A stretch of DNA of 64,000 nt from Macrocystis pyrifera (Eukaryota; Sar; Phaeophyceae; Laminariales; Laminariaceae). The stretch is taken from contig JASSKH010000020.1 of the NCBI GenBank assembly GCA_031763025.1, positions 2,511,756 to 2,575,755 of the forward strand, in the 5' to 3' direction. Numbering within the stretch: the stretch's first letter is position 1; the number at the start of each line of letters is the position of its first letter. The notes beneath the pieces are model-generated. The model was not told the origin of the DNA. It saw only the letters and a program-made list of their open reading frames with translations, and ran no database searches. Positions 10,346-19,975 of the stretch are shown here, piece after piece. The position numbers and the translations under genes were made by a program.

Positions 10346-12321
10346 CTATACCGCTCGAGAGGCCCGGTCTAAGTTCAGCAATGCGAGAGGGAAGTGCAGA
10401 GGGAGAAAACCAGCTCCCGACGAATTGGCAGTGACCAATGTGTGCGGAAGAGTGGCTTCAGGGAGGAAGGCGGGCAGCGGGTGGTCCAGTGTGGAGGGCG
10501 CGGTTAGAGATGGAACGGTTGCACTGATCTCGTGAATCCTATTTTCGGAGAGTGAGCCGCGAGAGGCGCGCGCGCGGCGGCGGGGGGGGGGGGGGGGATC
10601 AAGCGTTTGGCGAGTGTTCATGAGGATGTCGCCCAAAAGGTTGATTCCCGACCAGTATAGAGGTTATACGGTTCGCGTACCGTTAGACCGGAAGCCGATA
10701 CCCCAGACGAGCTCGTGGGCGCTTGCTTCGTCGAGACCTTGTCGCCGGTGTCTACGAGTTGTTATAGTAAGGAGAGAGCCGAGAACTTGGGGCGGTTGCC
10801 CTTGAGAACGATGTCGTACCGATGCTGTACCCAATACTCTTGGCTAAAATTGGAGACGGAGCGGCCGAGGTGTATTTGTTGTGCGATATTCGGAGAGGAC
10901 ACGATCTTCCCGCGAGCTGCTGTGTCGCTGAAAAGCTTGGCCTTCTCCGACATCATGTACTGTTCCACGCAGTTGTATTGCTCGTTGTTGACGTTGAACG
11001 TCGAAGGGTACCACTGCGAGAAGACCAAGGATTGGTCCCAAAAAAATAAAATTTGGGAGGGGCTCAGGGTCGGGGGGAGTGGGGGGGGGAGACGTGGTGT
11101 GAGACGTTGTCGGAGAAGTCGTGGGTAAGACGGCTTTGGTCCCCGAAAACGTGTGGGGTGAAGTCGATCTTGTCAAAGCCTCGGGACGATGTACGTGTCG
11201 GCGTGACGCTCGAGACGAAGCACTCTCGGGGTCCCTGCTAGGGCCATTCTACGTATGCGCACGAGGGAGAAACTCGGAAGAACGGAAGAACGTGCGGTAC
11301 CTGTCGTGGTCCGTTTCCGGGGCGTGGGTGACGGTAGGGGTGGGTCTTTGCATAATCTTGGTGACTTGGTGGAGTCTTCCGCGGATGAGTCCGCGGGAAA
11401 ACTCGGGGAAAACTGTCCCTTGGGCACAGGGACAGTGGTGAGGTCAACATGTGGCGGGCAGCTACGAGTCCGGGAGAACCTGCGGAACCAACGGAGGTCG
11501 AAGTTTGGGCTGTCCGGGGTCGGCGGACCTGGATGACGTGCGCCGATGACATCGTTGGTCAAAGGGCTTAGAGGAGTCAGACGTTGATGGCCATGGCGGG
11601 GAAATAGAGCTGGGGAGGGAGTGGATTCCGCGGTTGGCCGTTGTTGACATGTCGCCCACAAGATTGGCGAGGTCTGTAGGAATTTCGGCAATGTCGGGCA
11701 AGGCGCGGAGTCGCGCATCGACTGGGAACACCGAGGGGAGCGATGAGGGAGTGCTCGGTGTGCCCACCTCTTCCTGCCCACACCAACAACCCACCGCTTG
11801 ATCAAGGGAGCCAACCCTAGATCGAGTGGTTGATATTGACTATAGGTTAGAAGGGGGAGAAAAGGGGGGAGGGGGGGTCGAGAGAGTAAGTAGAGTCAGA
11901 GGCTCCAGCAACATAATACGCTGTCCGAGAATCTATAGAGGTACCTGGTCGGTCGCGTGTAGTGCCGCTGTTGAAGTCGTGAGCGGGCGTTCACCTCCCG
12001 CTGGTCAGTTAGTACGGAAGGTGCCCGGGTGTCGGGAAGTTTGACTGCCTCCGTGTTGTGAGGGACCGAGGCGCGTGTTAGCTGGGGGAGTGGAGGTCTG
12101 GGTTGTGGGACCAGTGACGGTGAGGGCAGATGAAGGAGGTCCTTGAGGGGAGTGGGAAGTGCGTTACTGTGCCGAATTATCCCGATATTGTTGGTTATTG
12201 GAAGAGTAGTTGGTCCACTGGGGGTCTGCAATACTGTTGGAGTTGCCGTGGGAGCGCTCGATTTTAGAATGGAAGTTGGACCGGCGGTTGTTATTGGAAT
12301 GGCCGGCAGAGTTGTGTCCAT
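10346..12321 (-). pseudogene. Degenerate Gag-to-protease linker (gypsy relic)
   Basis: Several Pro/Ser/Arg-rich minus-strand frames (12321-11896, 11814-11173, 10636-10346) fill the gap between the zinc knuckle and protease. None carries a motif I recognise. One, near 11715, reads VDARLRALPDIAEIPTDLAN and is less biased in composition. Strand and placement suggest Gag C-terminal or Gag-Pol linker sequence of the same element. A C/G homopolymer at 10580-10597 breaks the frame. Confidence 0.4.
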
Positions 12322-12463
12322 TTGAGTTGAAACGCTTGGACTAAGAGTTCAAGTTCCGGTGTGCGTGGCGTTCATGTTGTCCCTATTGAAAAGCGTCGCC
12401 CCCGTGGTTGAGCTGGCCGAGCCGGAGATTAAACACTCCTGACTTGTTTATGAATGGTCTTTG

Positions 12464-12507
12464 ACACGTTTTGACGCTGTGGTCCTGTCCGCCGCAGTTG
12501 ATGCGTA
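12464..12507 (-). other. Gag zinc knuckle with first Cys replaced
   Basis: The minus strand reads VRINCGGQDHSVKTC. The retroviral knuckle is Cys-x2-Cys-x4-His-x4-Cys. Here the second Cys, the His and the last Cys are correctly spaced, but the first ligand is Arg (CGC where TGC would code Cys). The family identity of the knuckle is established; the substitution is seen directly. Confidence 0.6.
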
Positions 12508-12822
12508 CGCCACGCCATGTGCGAAGAGCAGTAACTTTGGCAGTAGCGCCAAGGAGACGATCCCAGAGAGGGGGACCGGTGGTCTAAAACGTGGTAGACA
12601 CCATGTACACTTCAACGAAGTGTTCGAGAGGCCAGTGGTTGTAACCCAGAGTAAAGGGGTCAGTGTCTGGGGACGTAGAGACGTTCATGACGTAGGGATT
12701 GCATTGGGAGCCTTGTTGGTTTTGGTTTGAATGATTGCGCGAACGCGTCTGCTGAGCAGGGGCCGATGGCGGCGGGGATGACGAACACGTTGTGTGGGCT
12801 CCAGAGAAAATAAAAACAAATA

Positions 12823-13476
12823 TCACCTCCCATTTTTGCCAGGTGTACTGTTCGTGGGGTATACTTCATGAGCTTGCCACATGGCCAAGACCGAAGGAAA
12901 AGGCTCTACCGCAGTCATATTTTCACCCGGGTACAATACCGGAGTCAAAGGTGGAAACTGTCTACTAACACTGGTACGCACTACCTCTAAACCCATGGCG
13001 CCGCTAGGCTGAAAAAACATTTCAGAACCCTGCACCACCGACGTCAACTCCCTCAAAGCCCGCAAATATTTGAATACACCCTGACCGTTGGTTCTCCGAA
13101 CGCTTGAAGCTTCTCGAATGCGTGACCGTGGTCGCCGTGGTCTAAGTAAGTGCTCAGCAGATGCAAGAGTAAGCGAAAGGCGGATGGGCCAGCATTGTCC
13201 TTGTCCCGAAGGTGATCGCGCACCTATTAAAACCGTTATTGATAAGGAAGGACATCGGGGAGTTAGTGCCAGTCTTGATTGCTTTCCGGAAACACACCGG
13301 TAAAGCGGGGTGGTCCATCCTGGTGACCAACGCAGGGAGTCTAGAGTACCATTCGGGGAGTCGTCACGACGTGATAGAACGTCCGCCCATAAACGTTTGG
13401 CGCTAGCTAGGAGTTGTTGAACTCCTACACAGTCGTCGGTTCCCCCGGGAAAAGGGAGCGGGTCGATGAGCTCCAA
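12823..13476 (-). pseudogene. Gag capsid-like frame (gypsy relic)
   Basis: A 217-codon minus-strand frame has balanced amino-acid composition, unlike its Pro-rich surroundings. It begins near MELIDPLPFPGGTDDCVGVQ and contains KYLRALRELTSVVQGSEMFF about two thirds along, which looks helical. It is followed in the element's sense by a zinc knuckle at 12507, the usual capsid then nucleocapsid order. No stop interrupts it, making it the best-kept part of this Gag. The start codon is uncertain because the true protein probably begins further upstream in another frame. Confidence 0.5.
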
Positions 13477-13519
13477 TTTTCGATAATCAAAGTCGATGTA
13501 CTTGCGGTTGACATCAAAG

Positions 13520-14005
13520 TCATGGGTACTGGCTACAGTGGTTTTGCGGCGTAATGGGAGTTGCTACAGGGGCGACCGGTGTGGGAGTGGGGGTGACCGG
13601 AGTGGGAGTGGGTGCGACTGGTGTTGAGGGAGTAGCGATGTAGTGGGGATCGTGCGGTTTGGGAGGGATGTTGGAGCCTGCACTGGTGCAATGGATTGCG
13701 TGGCTGGGCACTGTTGGAAGCTGAGTGCCCTGGGCGGGAACGGAGGTTGCATGGGTGAGCTGGGGGGTGGGGGGTCGCTGGACACTGTGGAGGTAGTAGT
13801 GCAATGGAGATTGCGTTGTTTGTTTGGAGGGGGGGGGAGCCGGCGGCAGTGCAAACGAGATTGCTCGGCCGAGCGCCGCGGGATACGCAGAGGTCACCGC
13901 CGCAACAGAAGCTGTACTGGGAGGCAGTGAGGAGGAAGACACTTGATACTGAGATGGTGGCGGTGTGATGGAGGCTGTATTGGGAGACAGTGATGAGTGA
14001 GCCAC
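13520..14005 (-). pseudogene. Gag N-terminal Pro/Ser/Thr-rich region (gypsy relic)
   Basis: An uninterrupted minus-strand frame of 161 codons is dominated by Pro, Ser and Thr, with a short Thr-Pro repeat (TPTPVTPTPTPVAP) near its end. It lies directly upstream, in the element's sense, of the capsid-like frame at 13476. Low complexity prevents a domain call. A further 151-codon minus frame at 14585-14130 has similar composition and may be more of the same region or leader sequence. Assignment rests on position and shared strand. Confidence 0.4.
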
Positions 14006-16144
14006 TGACTACTGGTGTGGCAGCGGGGAAACGGGGGGTGGCAAAGGTTAGAGTGACCGGACGTGGCGTGTGAGTGTGGCCCTGTGTGCTCTCCGTTCGT
14101 GTGGGTGCACTGTTGTCTGAGTTGGCGCTTTAATTGAAACCTGGTTGTGTATGGGCTAAGGTGCTCCCGCTCGTGCCCGGTGATGGAAGGAGGTATCGAT
14201 ATTCAACTTTGTAGACTCGTATGAACGGAATGTGTAGAGACACTTCTGTGGACTTGGCTGGAGTCACGGAGTGTAGAGACACTCCGTTGGCTCGCAACAG
14301 TATCTTGGGTTTCTCGAACGACGCGGACTGGCCCGGGGGTTTCGTACTGGAGGGGGTGAAAAAAGGACCCGTGCCCGGGCTGGTTTGGGAAGGCGGGAGT
14401 CTCATACCCGGGAGAGGAAAGGGGGGGGAAGCCGAAAACAAATCAAACAGAAGGCAAAAGCCCAGAGGGGAGGGGGCACGGGAACGTGGTGTCCGTCGAA
14501 CGGGTGGAAGAGAGTACCCTACCAACCATGTACTCGACTCGCTCTGTGATTCAAGTACAAAGCTCTCGGTAAAATCATCCTCCAATTGTTCACTCTGTAT
14601 CTGAAGACCGTTGTCGGTTGCTGTCGGATTCAGAGACCGATTAATTCTTCTACGTCGCGAAATGTGTTAATATTTGTTGATTGATCTCTAAAGGTGTAGG
14701 CGCAGCTGGCACAGGAACGCGTGACTTACTCCAGACTTGAAACGGAACCCCTCTTATATTACATCGTCGCTGTCGAGTTGACTCGCCTCATATGCAGTAT
14801 AGGGTTGCACCTGACGAGTGGCATTGGTGGGCACACATTATCCCGATAATCCAACACCTTTATCCTGCCGGAATCCCTCTCCAGCATTGAACTCCTCAAT
14901 CTACCATGGATCTTATATGTCGAGTTTCTGAGTACAATCAACATCCCCCCTACTCAATATACACGACCATACTAATATCACCCGTGCTCCTGTGCATGAT
15001 CAATATGCCCCTCAGCTCTGTACATGAAAATGTACGATATCGCAGGGCTGATATATCTCAATAAAAATATCAACTCGAATCAAACTCAGAAATACATCCA
15101 ATCCGTATCTCAAAAATTAAATTCTTGGATCAACACTCAAATCCTCAAATCAATATTCAAATGCTCAAATCCCCAGCCTCTCTGTTGCAAACACATAAAG
15201 CTCTCGAAATCCAATTCCAGGTAAAAACGGCATTCTTCTCGGATTCAGTCAGGTTAAACGGCATTTTCCGTGGAATTGGTCCAAAGATATTCCGTTGAAT
15301 CTCGTCGACTTAGTCATGTGATCTCCGGGGCCCTCCCCTCGCCAAACGCTACTGGTGTCTACAGAATTGCACCGATTTATGGCTACTGGTGGTACGTGAT
15401 ACCATCACACTTCGAGACCATGAGATCTCGAGAAAATAAAAGGACAAAACAACTGCGGAACACGATTCCCCTTGTTCCTGGCCAAGAAAGACTGACCGCA
15501 AGAAAGACCGCAACCTACTGCCCCACTGCCCGGAAATTTCCGTCTGGCCACGTACGTACATACCACATAGGGAAATAATATCTTGCAAAAACGTGTGGTG
15601 CTTTTCACCAGGTATGCGATGGTATGAGCATCCGTACTCTACCACCTACACACTTTGATACCGACCAGGTACGTACCATTTTGCCGCCATGACATACCAG
15701 TATACCTGATAGACTATATTGATTCTTATTTCTTAAGATCCCAATTCATTCTTTAGACACCCGAAGTTTTGGATGGTGTTTTTCATCGTGTTTCTTTGGG
15801 TCGCTTCGACATCAACTGTTTTTTTCCTTGGTAGAAGCCGGTCATTTACATCCACTCAGTAGTCGTGTACCAGGTAAATTACATCACTACTGTGTCGCGG
15901 TCAACCCGCCTGCGCAGGCGAAGTTTCAAAACGTTTCTTGTTTCTTCAGATCCAAAATCACTCCGTAGAGCCTCTTTGAAGAGTCTTTTTTTTTCTTGGA
16001 AACATCCAAGAAAAAAATGGATCGCACGCTCTGCGCGCTAAGAGAACTTTGTATTCTTTCGAGTCATGCTTGGAGCTTGGAGCGTCCGATGTCTGATGAG
16101 GGGCCTGCCTCAACCATCCAGTTGCACTCTGGGAACCACGCTAT
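14006..16144. other. No recognisable gene
   Basis: To about 14600 the composition remains like the gypsy element (GC-rich, minus-strand Pro/Ser frames) and may be its leader. A short direct duplication of TGTAGAGACACT occurs at about 14231 and 14270. From 14600 to 16144 the sequence is AT-richer and contains no frame with domain-like content. Confidence 0.5.
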
Positions 16145-16161
16145 CCTAACCCTAACCCTAA
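16145..16161. repeat. Interstitial telomere-like tract, CCCTAA type
   Basis: CCTAACCCTAACCCTAA is nearly three units of the CCCTAA/TTAGGG repeat. It abuts a LINE 3'-end fragment with no spacer (16162 onward). TTAGGG telomeres are common across eukaryotes including stramenopiles. Confidence 0.8.
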
Positions 16162-16201
16162 GTAGAAGAACGGTTTAATGTGAAGAACACACACACACAC
16201 A
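16162..16201 (+). repeat. LINE 3'-end fragment, 40 bp, with (AC)n tail
   Basis: The stretch beginning GTAGAAGAACGGTTTAATGT and ending in an AC tract is the last 40 bases of the repeat seen in full at 22104-22271. It is an extreme 5' truncation fused directly to the telomere-like tract. Confidence 0.75.
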
Positions 16202-16611
16202 GGCTCGACGAGATTTGCTAATAGTTGAAGATACGAATAGTTTCTGTTATTATTGTAGTGTTCGTAAAATACAGCAGTAAACAAAGTACACGTCCAATGC
16301 ACCCCGGTCCCCGGACCGGTGCACGAACCACGATTGATTGACTGTATGTAAATTAAGATTGAATTTCCGACACCTCTGGTCTACAGGTCAGGTGGTAGTG
16401 TCAACTGGCAGTTCAATTTTGTACGTACAGTAGATATCATATAATAGTAAACACGCTATCGTCGAGGAGGGTAAAGTCTAAGCACATCAGGCAGACGCAA
16501 GACGAGACCAGACCATAACAGGTTGGAAGCAAGCAAAAGCAAGCAAGAGAACAAACAACGCGTCCATCTGTGAAAGGTACACCCGTTCCTCGCGTACAAC
16601 GTGCTTTCGTC
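16202..16611. other. Upstream region of the gene at 16612
   Basis: No frame of interest and no repeat. The last 100 bases before the ATG are rich in AAGCAAGC-type direct repeats (about 16520-16550). I see no TATA box in a convincing place. Confidence 0.4.
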
Positions 16612-17508
16612 ATGGGCCTTGCTGGGAGTAAAGAACATCATCACCGCTCCGAGATTGGTTCCCTTCATCCCAACGACCGATTACCCCCCACTTTTAGCAA
16701 CCAGCCAACCGGCCGCGTGGCCTCTTGCAAACACCTTCGACGAAACTCCTCGGGACCGGGTTTTTTAAAAAATGCTCTCGTCGGCAAGCCGGCGAGTTGG
16801 GGAACCGAGCCGCGGATTGTCCTAGCCAACAAGAGCTCGTTTCGAGTCTCCTACTGGGTGGCCCAAGAAGACACGAAGAGGACCCCTAATAATGCACGAC
16901 AACACCAACGGCAGGTTGTCACCTCCATCAACCAACATCTTAATGTTGGCGGCGGCCGAACAACACGTGCTGCAAGCGGTTCGCAAAGAGACCCAAAGGA
17001 AATCGCAGCAACGACGACAGAGGAACCACCATCATCTTCTTCTTCTTCTGCCGAGTTGGAGGAAGAGACGGTGTACTTTCTGACCAGAGACCACCGCATG
17101 GGACCGATGGGAAACACCCAGGCGACCAAGATTGCCTTCCCGGTAGACTGCCGGGACATGAGGGTCTACGCCTTTTTCGAGTCGGACGGGCGATGGCGGC
17201 TGTACCAGGACAAGCTGTACTCCATTGGACTTTTCAAGAAAGTCTTTACTCTCACTTCCGAAAACAGCAACATCACACCGTACATCGGTCAAGCGGGCTC
17301 GGAAACCACAGCACCAGCAGCAGCACCAATCCCGGTAAGGGTTGAGGGCGGGGTGCTTATGTGCACGTACTGTCGTTGGTGTGTGTGTGTGTTCTTCACA
17401 TTAAACCGTTCTTCTACTCGTCGACATCCAGCAAGCCCAGTGTCCGTGCTGATTCTTCACCCTAGAAAGATACGAGCTCTGTGGTCACAGACTACGACAC
17501 AGAGATAA
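16612..17508 (+). CDS. Putative N-myristoylated protein, unknown family, copy A
   Basis: I do not recognise this protein. The ATG at 16612 is preferred because it gives MGLAGSK, a textbook N-myristoylation signal (Gly2, Ser6, Lys7), and because the paralogue at 58269 starts in the same way. Conserved blocks shared with that copy are at residues 67-91 (PRIVLANKSSFRVSYWVAQE...), 154-163 (VYFLTRDHRM), 168-190 (NTQATKIAFPVDC, RVYAFFE), 193-205 (GRWRLYQDKLYSI) and 217-224. Between the first two blocks is a low-complexity insert with a Ser run (141-146). No transmembrane segment is seen. After codon 241 a GTAAGG at 17335 is a good splice donor in phase 0. The frame beyond it runs into a LINE fragment, so residues 242-298 are probably not real and a second exon may lie downstream. 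Likely a peripheral membrane protein. Confidence 0.7.
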   Translation: MGLAGSKEHHHRSEIGSLHPNDRLPPTFSNQPTGRVASCKHLRRNSSGPGFLKNALVGKPASWGTEPRIVLANKSSFRVSYWVAQEDTKRTPNNARQHQRQVVTSINQHLNVGGGRTTRAASGSQRDPKEIAATTTEEPPSSSSSSAELEEETVYFLTRDHRMGPMGNTQATKIAFPVDCRDMRVYAFFESDGRWRLYQDKLYSIGLFKKVFTLTSENSNITPYIGQAGSETTAPAAAPIPVRVEGGVLMCTYCRWCVCVFFTLNRSSTRRHPASPVSVLILHPRKIRALWSQTTTQR

Positions 17509-17545
17509 CACACACCGTGATGCATTAATAGCCTACGTAATACCA
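17379..17545 (-). repeat. LINE 3'-end fragment, antisense, with (GT)n tail
   Basis: On the minus strand this begins near the tract reading ACGTAGGCTATTAATGCAT and ends GTTTAATGTGAAGAACACAC. It is almost identical to 22104-22271, which is in the opposite orientation 4.6 kb away. It lies just after the probable splice donor of the gene at 16612, so it may sit in an intron or 3' UTR. Confidence 0.75.
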
Positions 17546-18442
17546 TGCCTTCGCACTAGGTGCGGCCGACACAACATACATACATACGCCAGCAACCAAA
17601 ATACACCATAAAGAAAGAGAAGCAACGAAAAAACCAAACCGAAAAAGAACAAGAAAAAGAAAAAGACAAGGGGAAGAATCCCAAATAAATAAATAAAATG
17701 GGAAGCCAAAGCTCAGACACATACATACTTACCCCGAGCATGAGCCAAAAGGGACGTGCAAGGGGAAAGATACGAGAAGGAAAAAGGGGACTATGCATCC
17801 CGGTGAACACTTAACTAAGTAAAAAAGAGCAATAGTGAGTGGGCCAAAATACGCTCGTCACCCACCCACTATGTAGTACTTCTTTCATAAGGATAAGAAG
17901 GGAAAAAAAAAATCAAAATGCATACCGAACGTTGGTAGTCTCTGTTCATGATGGATGGCGGTACTAGTACTTTTCTTCAACGTTTTCTCGTACATACCCC
18001 TTTTCTCGGAAAAAGAGAACACGTTGAGAATGGCCGGTACAAAATGCATTGTGGAAGGGGAAGGGGGTGCACCGTTCTGCTGTGCACCGGGTATTTTGTT
18101 GGCTTTTCCTGTTGTACTTGTCTGTGGTGCGTCTGTGCTCGTTATTTCCCCGCTTTTGGTGATGCTCGTACTACTAATAGAATGGGCGGGATCAGCGTGG
18201 TCAGTGATCGGCTGAGTGATGGAGACTGCTGTATGTACTCGCTTGTTGTGTGTGGTGTTTTGTTCTCTGAACACTTTTCGTTGGACTGCTGTGTACGCAG
18301 TACGTATTATTGCAGCAGTACCTGCCATTGCGGCAGCACGGGTACGAGAGCCTACACGGGAGCTATGACCACGACACGGGTACGGCCTGCATCGCGGTAA
18401 ATATTTTTGTTGGTTTGGAAGTTCAGAACCTGAGCGCATTGT
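17546..18442. other. Unassigned; possible downstream exon territory of copy A
   Basis: A-rich tract at 17620-17700. A 184-codon minus frame (18439-17885) and overlapping plus frames with hydrophobic stretches exist, but none resembles the C-terminus of the paralogue at 58269. I see no supported gene here. Confidence 0.4.
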
Positions 18443-18789
18443 ATTTTTTTTTTCATCACTTTCACTCTCCGGCCTACATGGTAGGAGGTTTTTAGTTTTT
18501 ACCCTCAGCGATCGTCTGGACGAGCCGTGGTCACAGTTGGGTCACAGGTGTCGTCTCTTTTCCCGCCCGGTACGTGCCTTTATTTTTTATCGCGCATAGG
18601 GTTCAGCATTCCCACTGCTCGTCGATTTTCATCGAAATTCGAATGCAGCTAACTCACGCTCTCGCGCTTTCCACCAATCATTTTTTTATGCAAGAAAAAG
18701 TCCCTACGAGCATGCACTCGGTGAGACTCGACCCCACGAATTTGATCTTGATGGGCACGCGGACCACCTATCAAGCCACCGGGGACGCC
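18443..18789 (-). mobile_element. tRNA-derived SINE, family 1, copy 1
   Basis: Minus-strand copy with its 5' tRNA-like head at 18789 (GGCGTCCCCGGTGGCTTGAT...) and an A tail represented by the T run at 18443-18453. Its body matches the copies at 19163, 40729, 41244 and 41584. B-box region is GAGTCTCACC-like but mutated. Confidence 0.8.
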
Positions 18790-18956
18790 GCTACTATACA
18801 CGAGTGGGGTGGACTTCTCACCCGTGACACAAGCTGCTTGCAACCTCCGGATATTTTTCTTTTTATATATTCAGTCAAAAACATAGATACACCCACTCCT
18901 TGAATTCTGCAGCTTTCTTCAGATTTTTGTCTTCCTCATGTACAGACAGACTACTT

Positions 18957-19975
18957 GTATGTGTATTGTGTTCTTCACATTCTACCGTGCTTTCTACTCG
19001 TCGACATCCAGCGAGCCAGCACAACCAGTGTCCGTGCCAATTCTTCAATCCTAGAGAGATACTCGTACAAGTTCTGTGGTCACATAACTACGCTACAGAA
19101 ATACAAGTAAGTGGACATTGACTATGCAACGCCATGTTCAGCGTGCTGGATACGACCATACCGGCGTCCCCGGTGGCTTGATAGGTGGTCCGCGTGCCTG
19201 TCAAGATCAATTTCGTGGGTTCATGCTCATAGGGACTTTTTCTTGCATAAAAAATTGATAAGCGGAAAGCGCGAAAGCGTGAGTTGGCTACATTCGATAA
19301 AAATCGATGAGCAGTGGGAATGCTGAACCCTATGCGCGACAAAAAATAAAAGTGCGTACCTGGGGGGGAAAAGGGACGACACCTGTGACCACGGCTTGTC
19401 CAGAAGATCGTCGAGGGTAAAACCTCCTACGAGTGGGCTGGAAATTAAAAGTGATGAAAAAAAAAAAAAAAAAAGGCACAAGGACACACATTCTAGGAAT
19501 AGAGAAAACCTAGAAAACAAAGAAAAAACCAAAACAAAGAATACAAATCGAAATAGAAAAAGAAAAAAGAAAAAATAGAAGAAACTAACTGCTGTCTGTC
19601 GTGCCCCCCGGCAGTGGATGTGGCAAACACTTGAAAAGAACGAGCTGGAAAAAAAATGAAGAATACACCACTACTTTTGTCAACAGAGTAAGACTAAGAA
19701 CCAACGGAAAATAACAGGCCAACCAAACAGAGTAACAAAGCACCCTCCAGGTAGCGGCAGTAGTTTGTGGTACGAGTAGTATAGCCATGTTCTCCCTGCT
19801 AGTCCGCCTGGTACCTTGCTACCCTGTCTGCCGTCTCCGTCCTGCGCTCGTCACAACTATGCGCCGCCCCTCGGCGTCAGACATTACGAAACAAGCAAAG
19901 CAGGCTCGACATCCACCCACGCCACACGACGCTTATCAATAGAAGAAAGGAAGAGAAAGAAATAAAATGAATATC
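18957..19975 (-). mobile_element. 5'-truncated LINE, interrupted by a SINE
   Basis: Minus-strand sequence from 19975 down to about 19475 matches the 3' untranslated part of the LINE copies at 37310-37780 and 44830-44400, including the segment that reads DRVARYQAG-like in those copies. After the SINE at 19474-19163 the same LINE resumes (19162-18957) and ends in the shared 3' terminal motif. No intact coding remains. Confidence 0.7.
19163..19474 (+). mobile_element. tRNA-derived SINE, family 1, copy 2 (inside a LINE)
   Basis: Starts GGCGTCCCCGGTGGCTTGAT and ends in an 18-base A tail. It lacks the B-box end of the tRNA head: after TTTCGTGGGTTCATG it jumps to the CTCATAGGGAC segment, a short deletion relative to copies at 41244 and 41584. 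It splits the LINE described at 18957-19975. Confidence 0.85.

Larger units (their letters stand above)
5085..14005 (-). mobile_element. Ty3/gypsy retrotransposon (chromovirus-like), heavily decayed
   Basis: Read on the minus strand, the block gives Gag (14005-12300), protease (about 10290), RT (9723-8880), RNase H (8835-8293), a Pro/Ser-rich linker (8252-7080), integrase (7080-6190), a GPY/F-like segment and chromodomain (6010-5600) and a Tudor-like C-terminus (5402-5085). The order RT > RNase H > integrase defines Ty3/gypsy. Domains sit in changing frames with many stops. I looked for LTRs in the flanks (4600-5085 and 14005-14950) and saw no matching direct repeat, no convincing primer binding site and no polypurine tract, so the limits are those of coding homology only. 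Confidence 0.85.

Noticed and set aside
4600..14950. LTRs of the gypsy element
   Set aside because: I compared both flanks by eye and saw no direct repeat starting TG and ending CA; solo or absent LTRs cannot be claimed.
16570..16611. Upstream start for the gene at 16612
   Set aside because: It depends on a GTG codon; the ATG at 16612 gives the Met-Gly signal shared with the paralogue. The same reasoning rejects a GTG start at 58266.
17885..18439. 184-codon minus-strand frame
   Set aside because: Thr/Ser-rich, opposed by plus frames over the same bases, no motif and no link to neighbouring genes.
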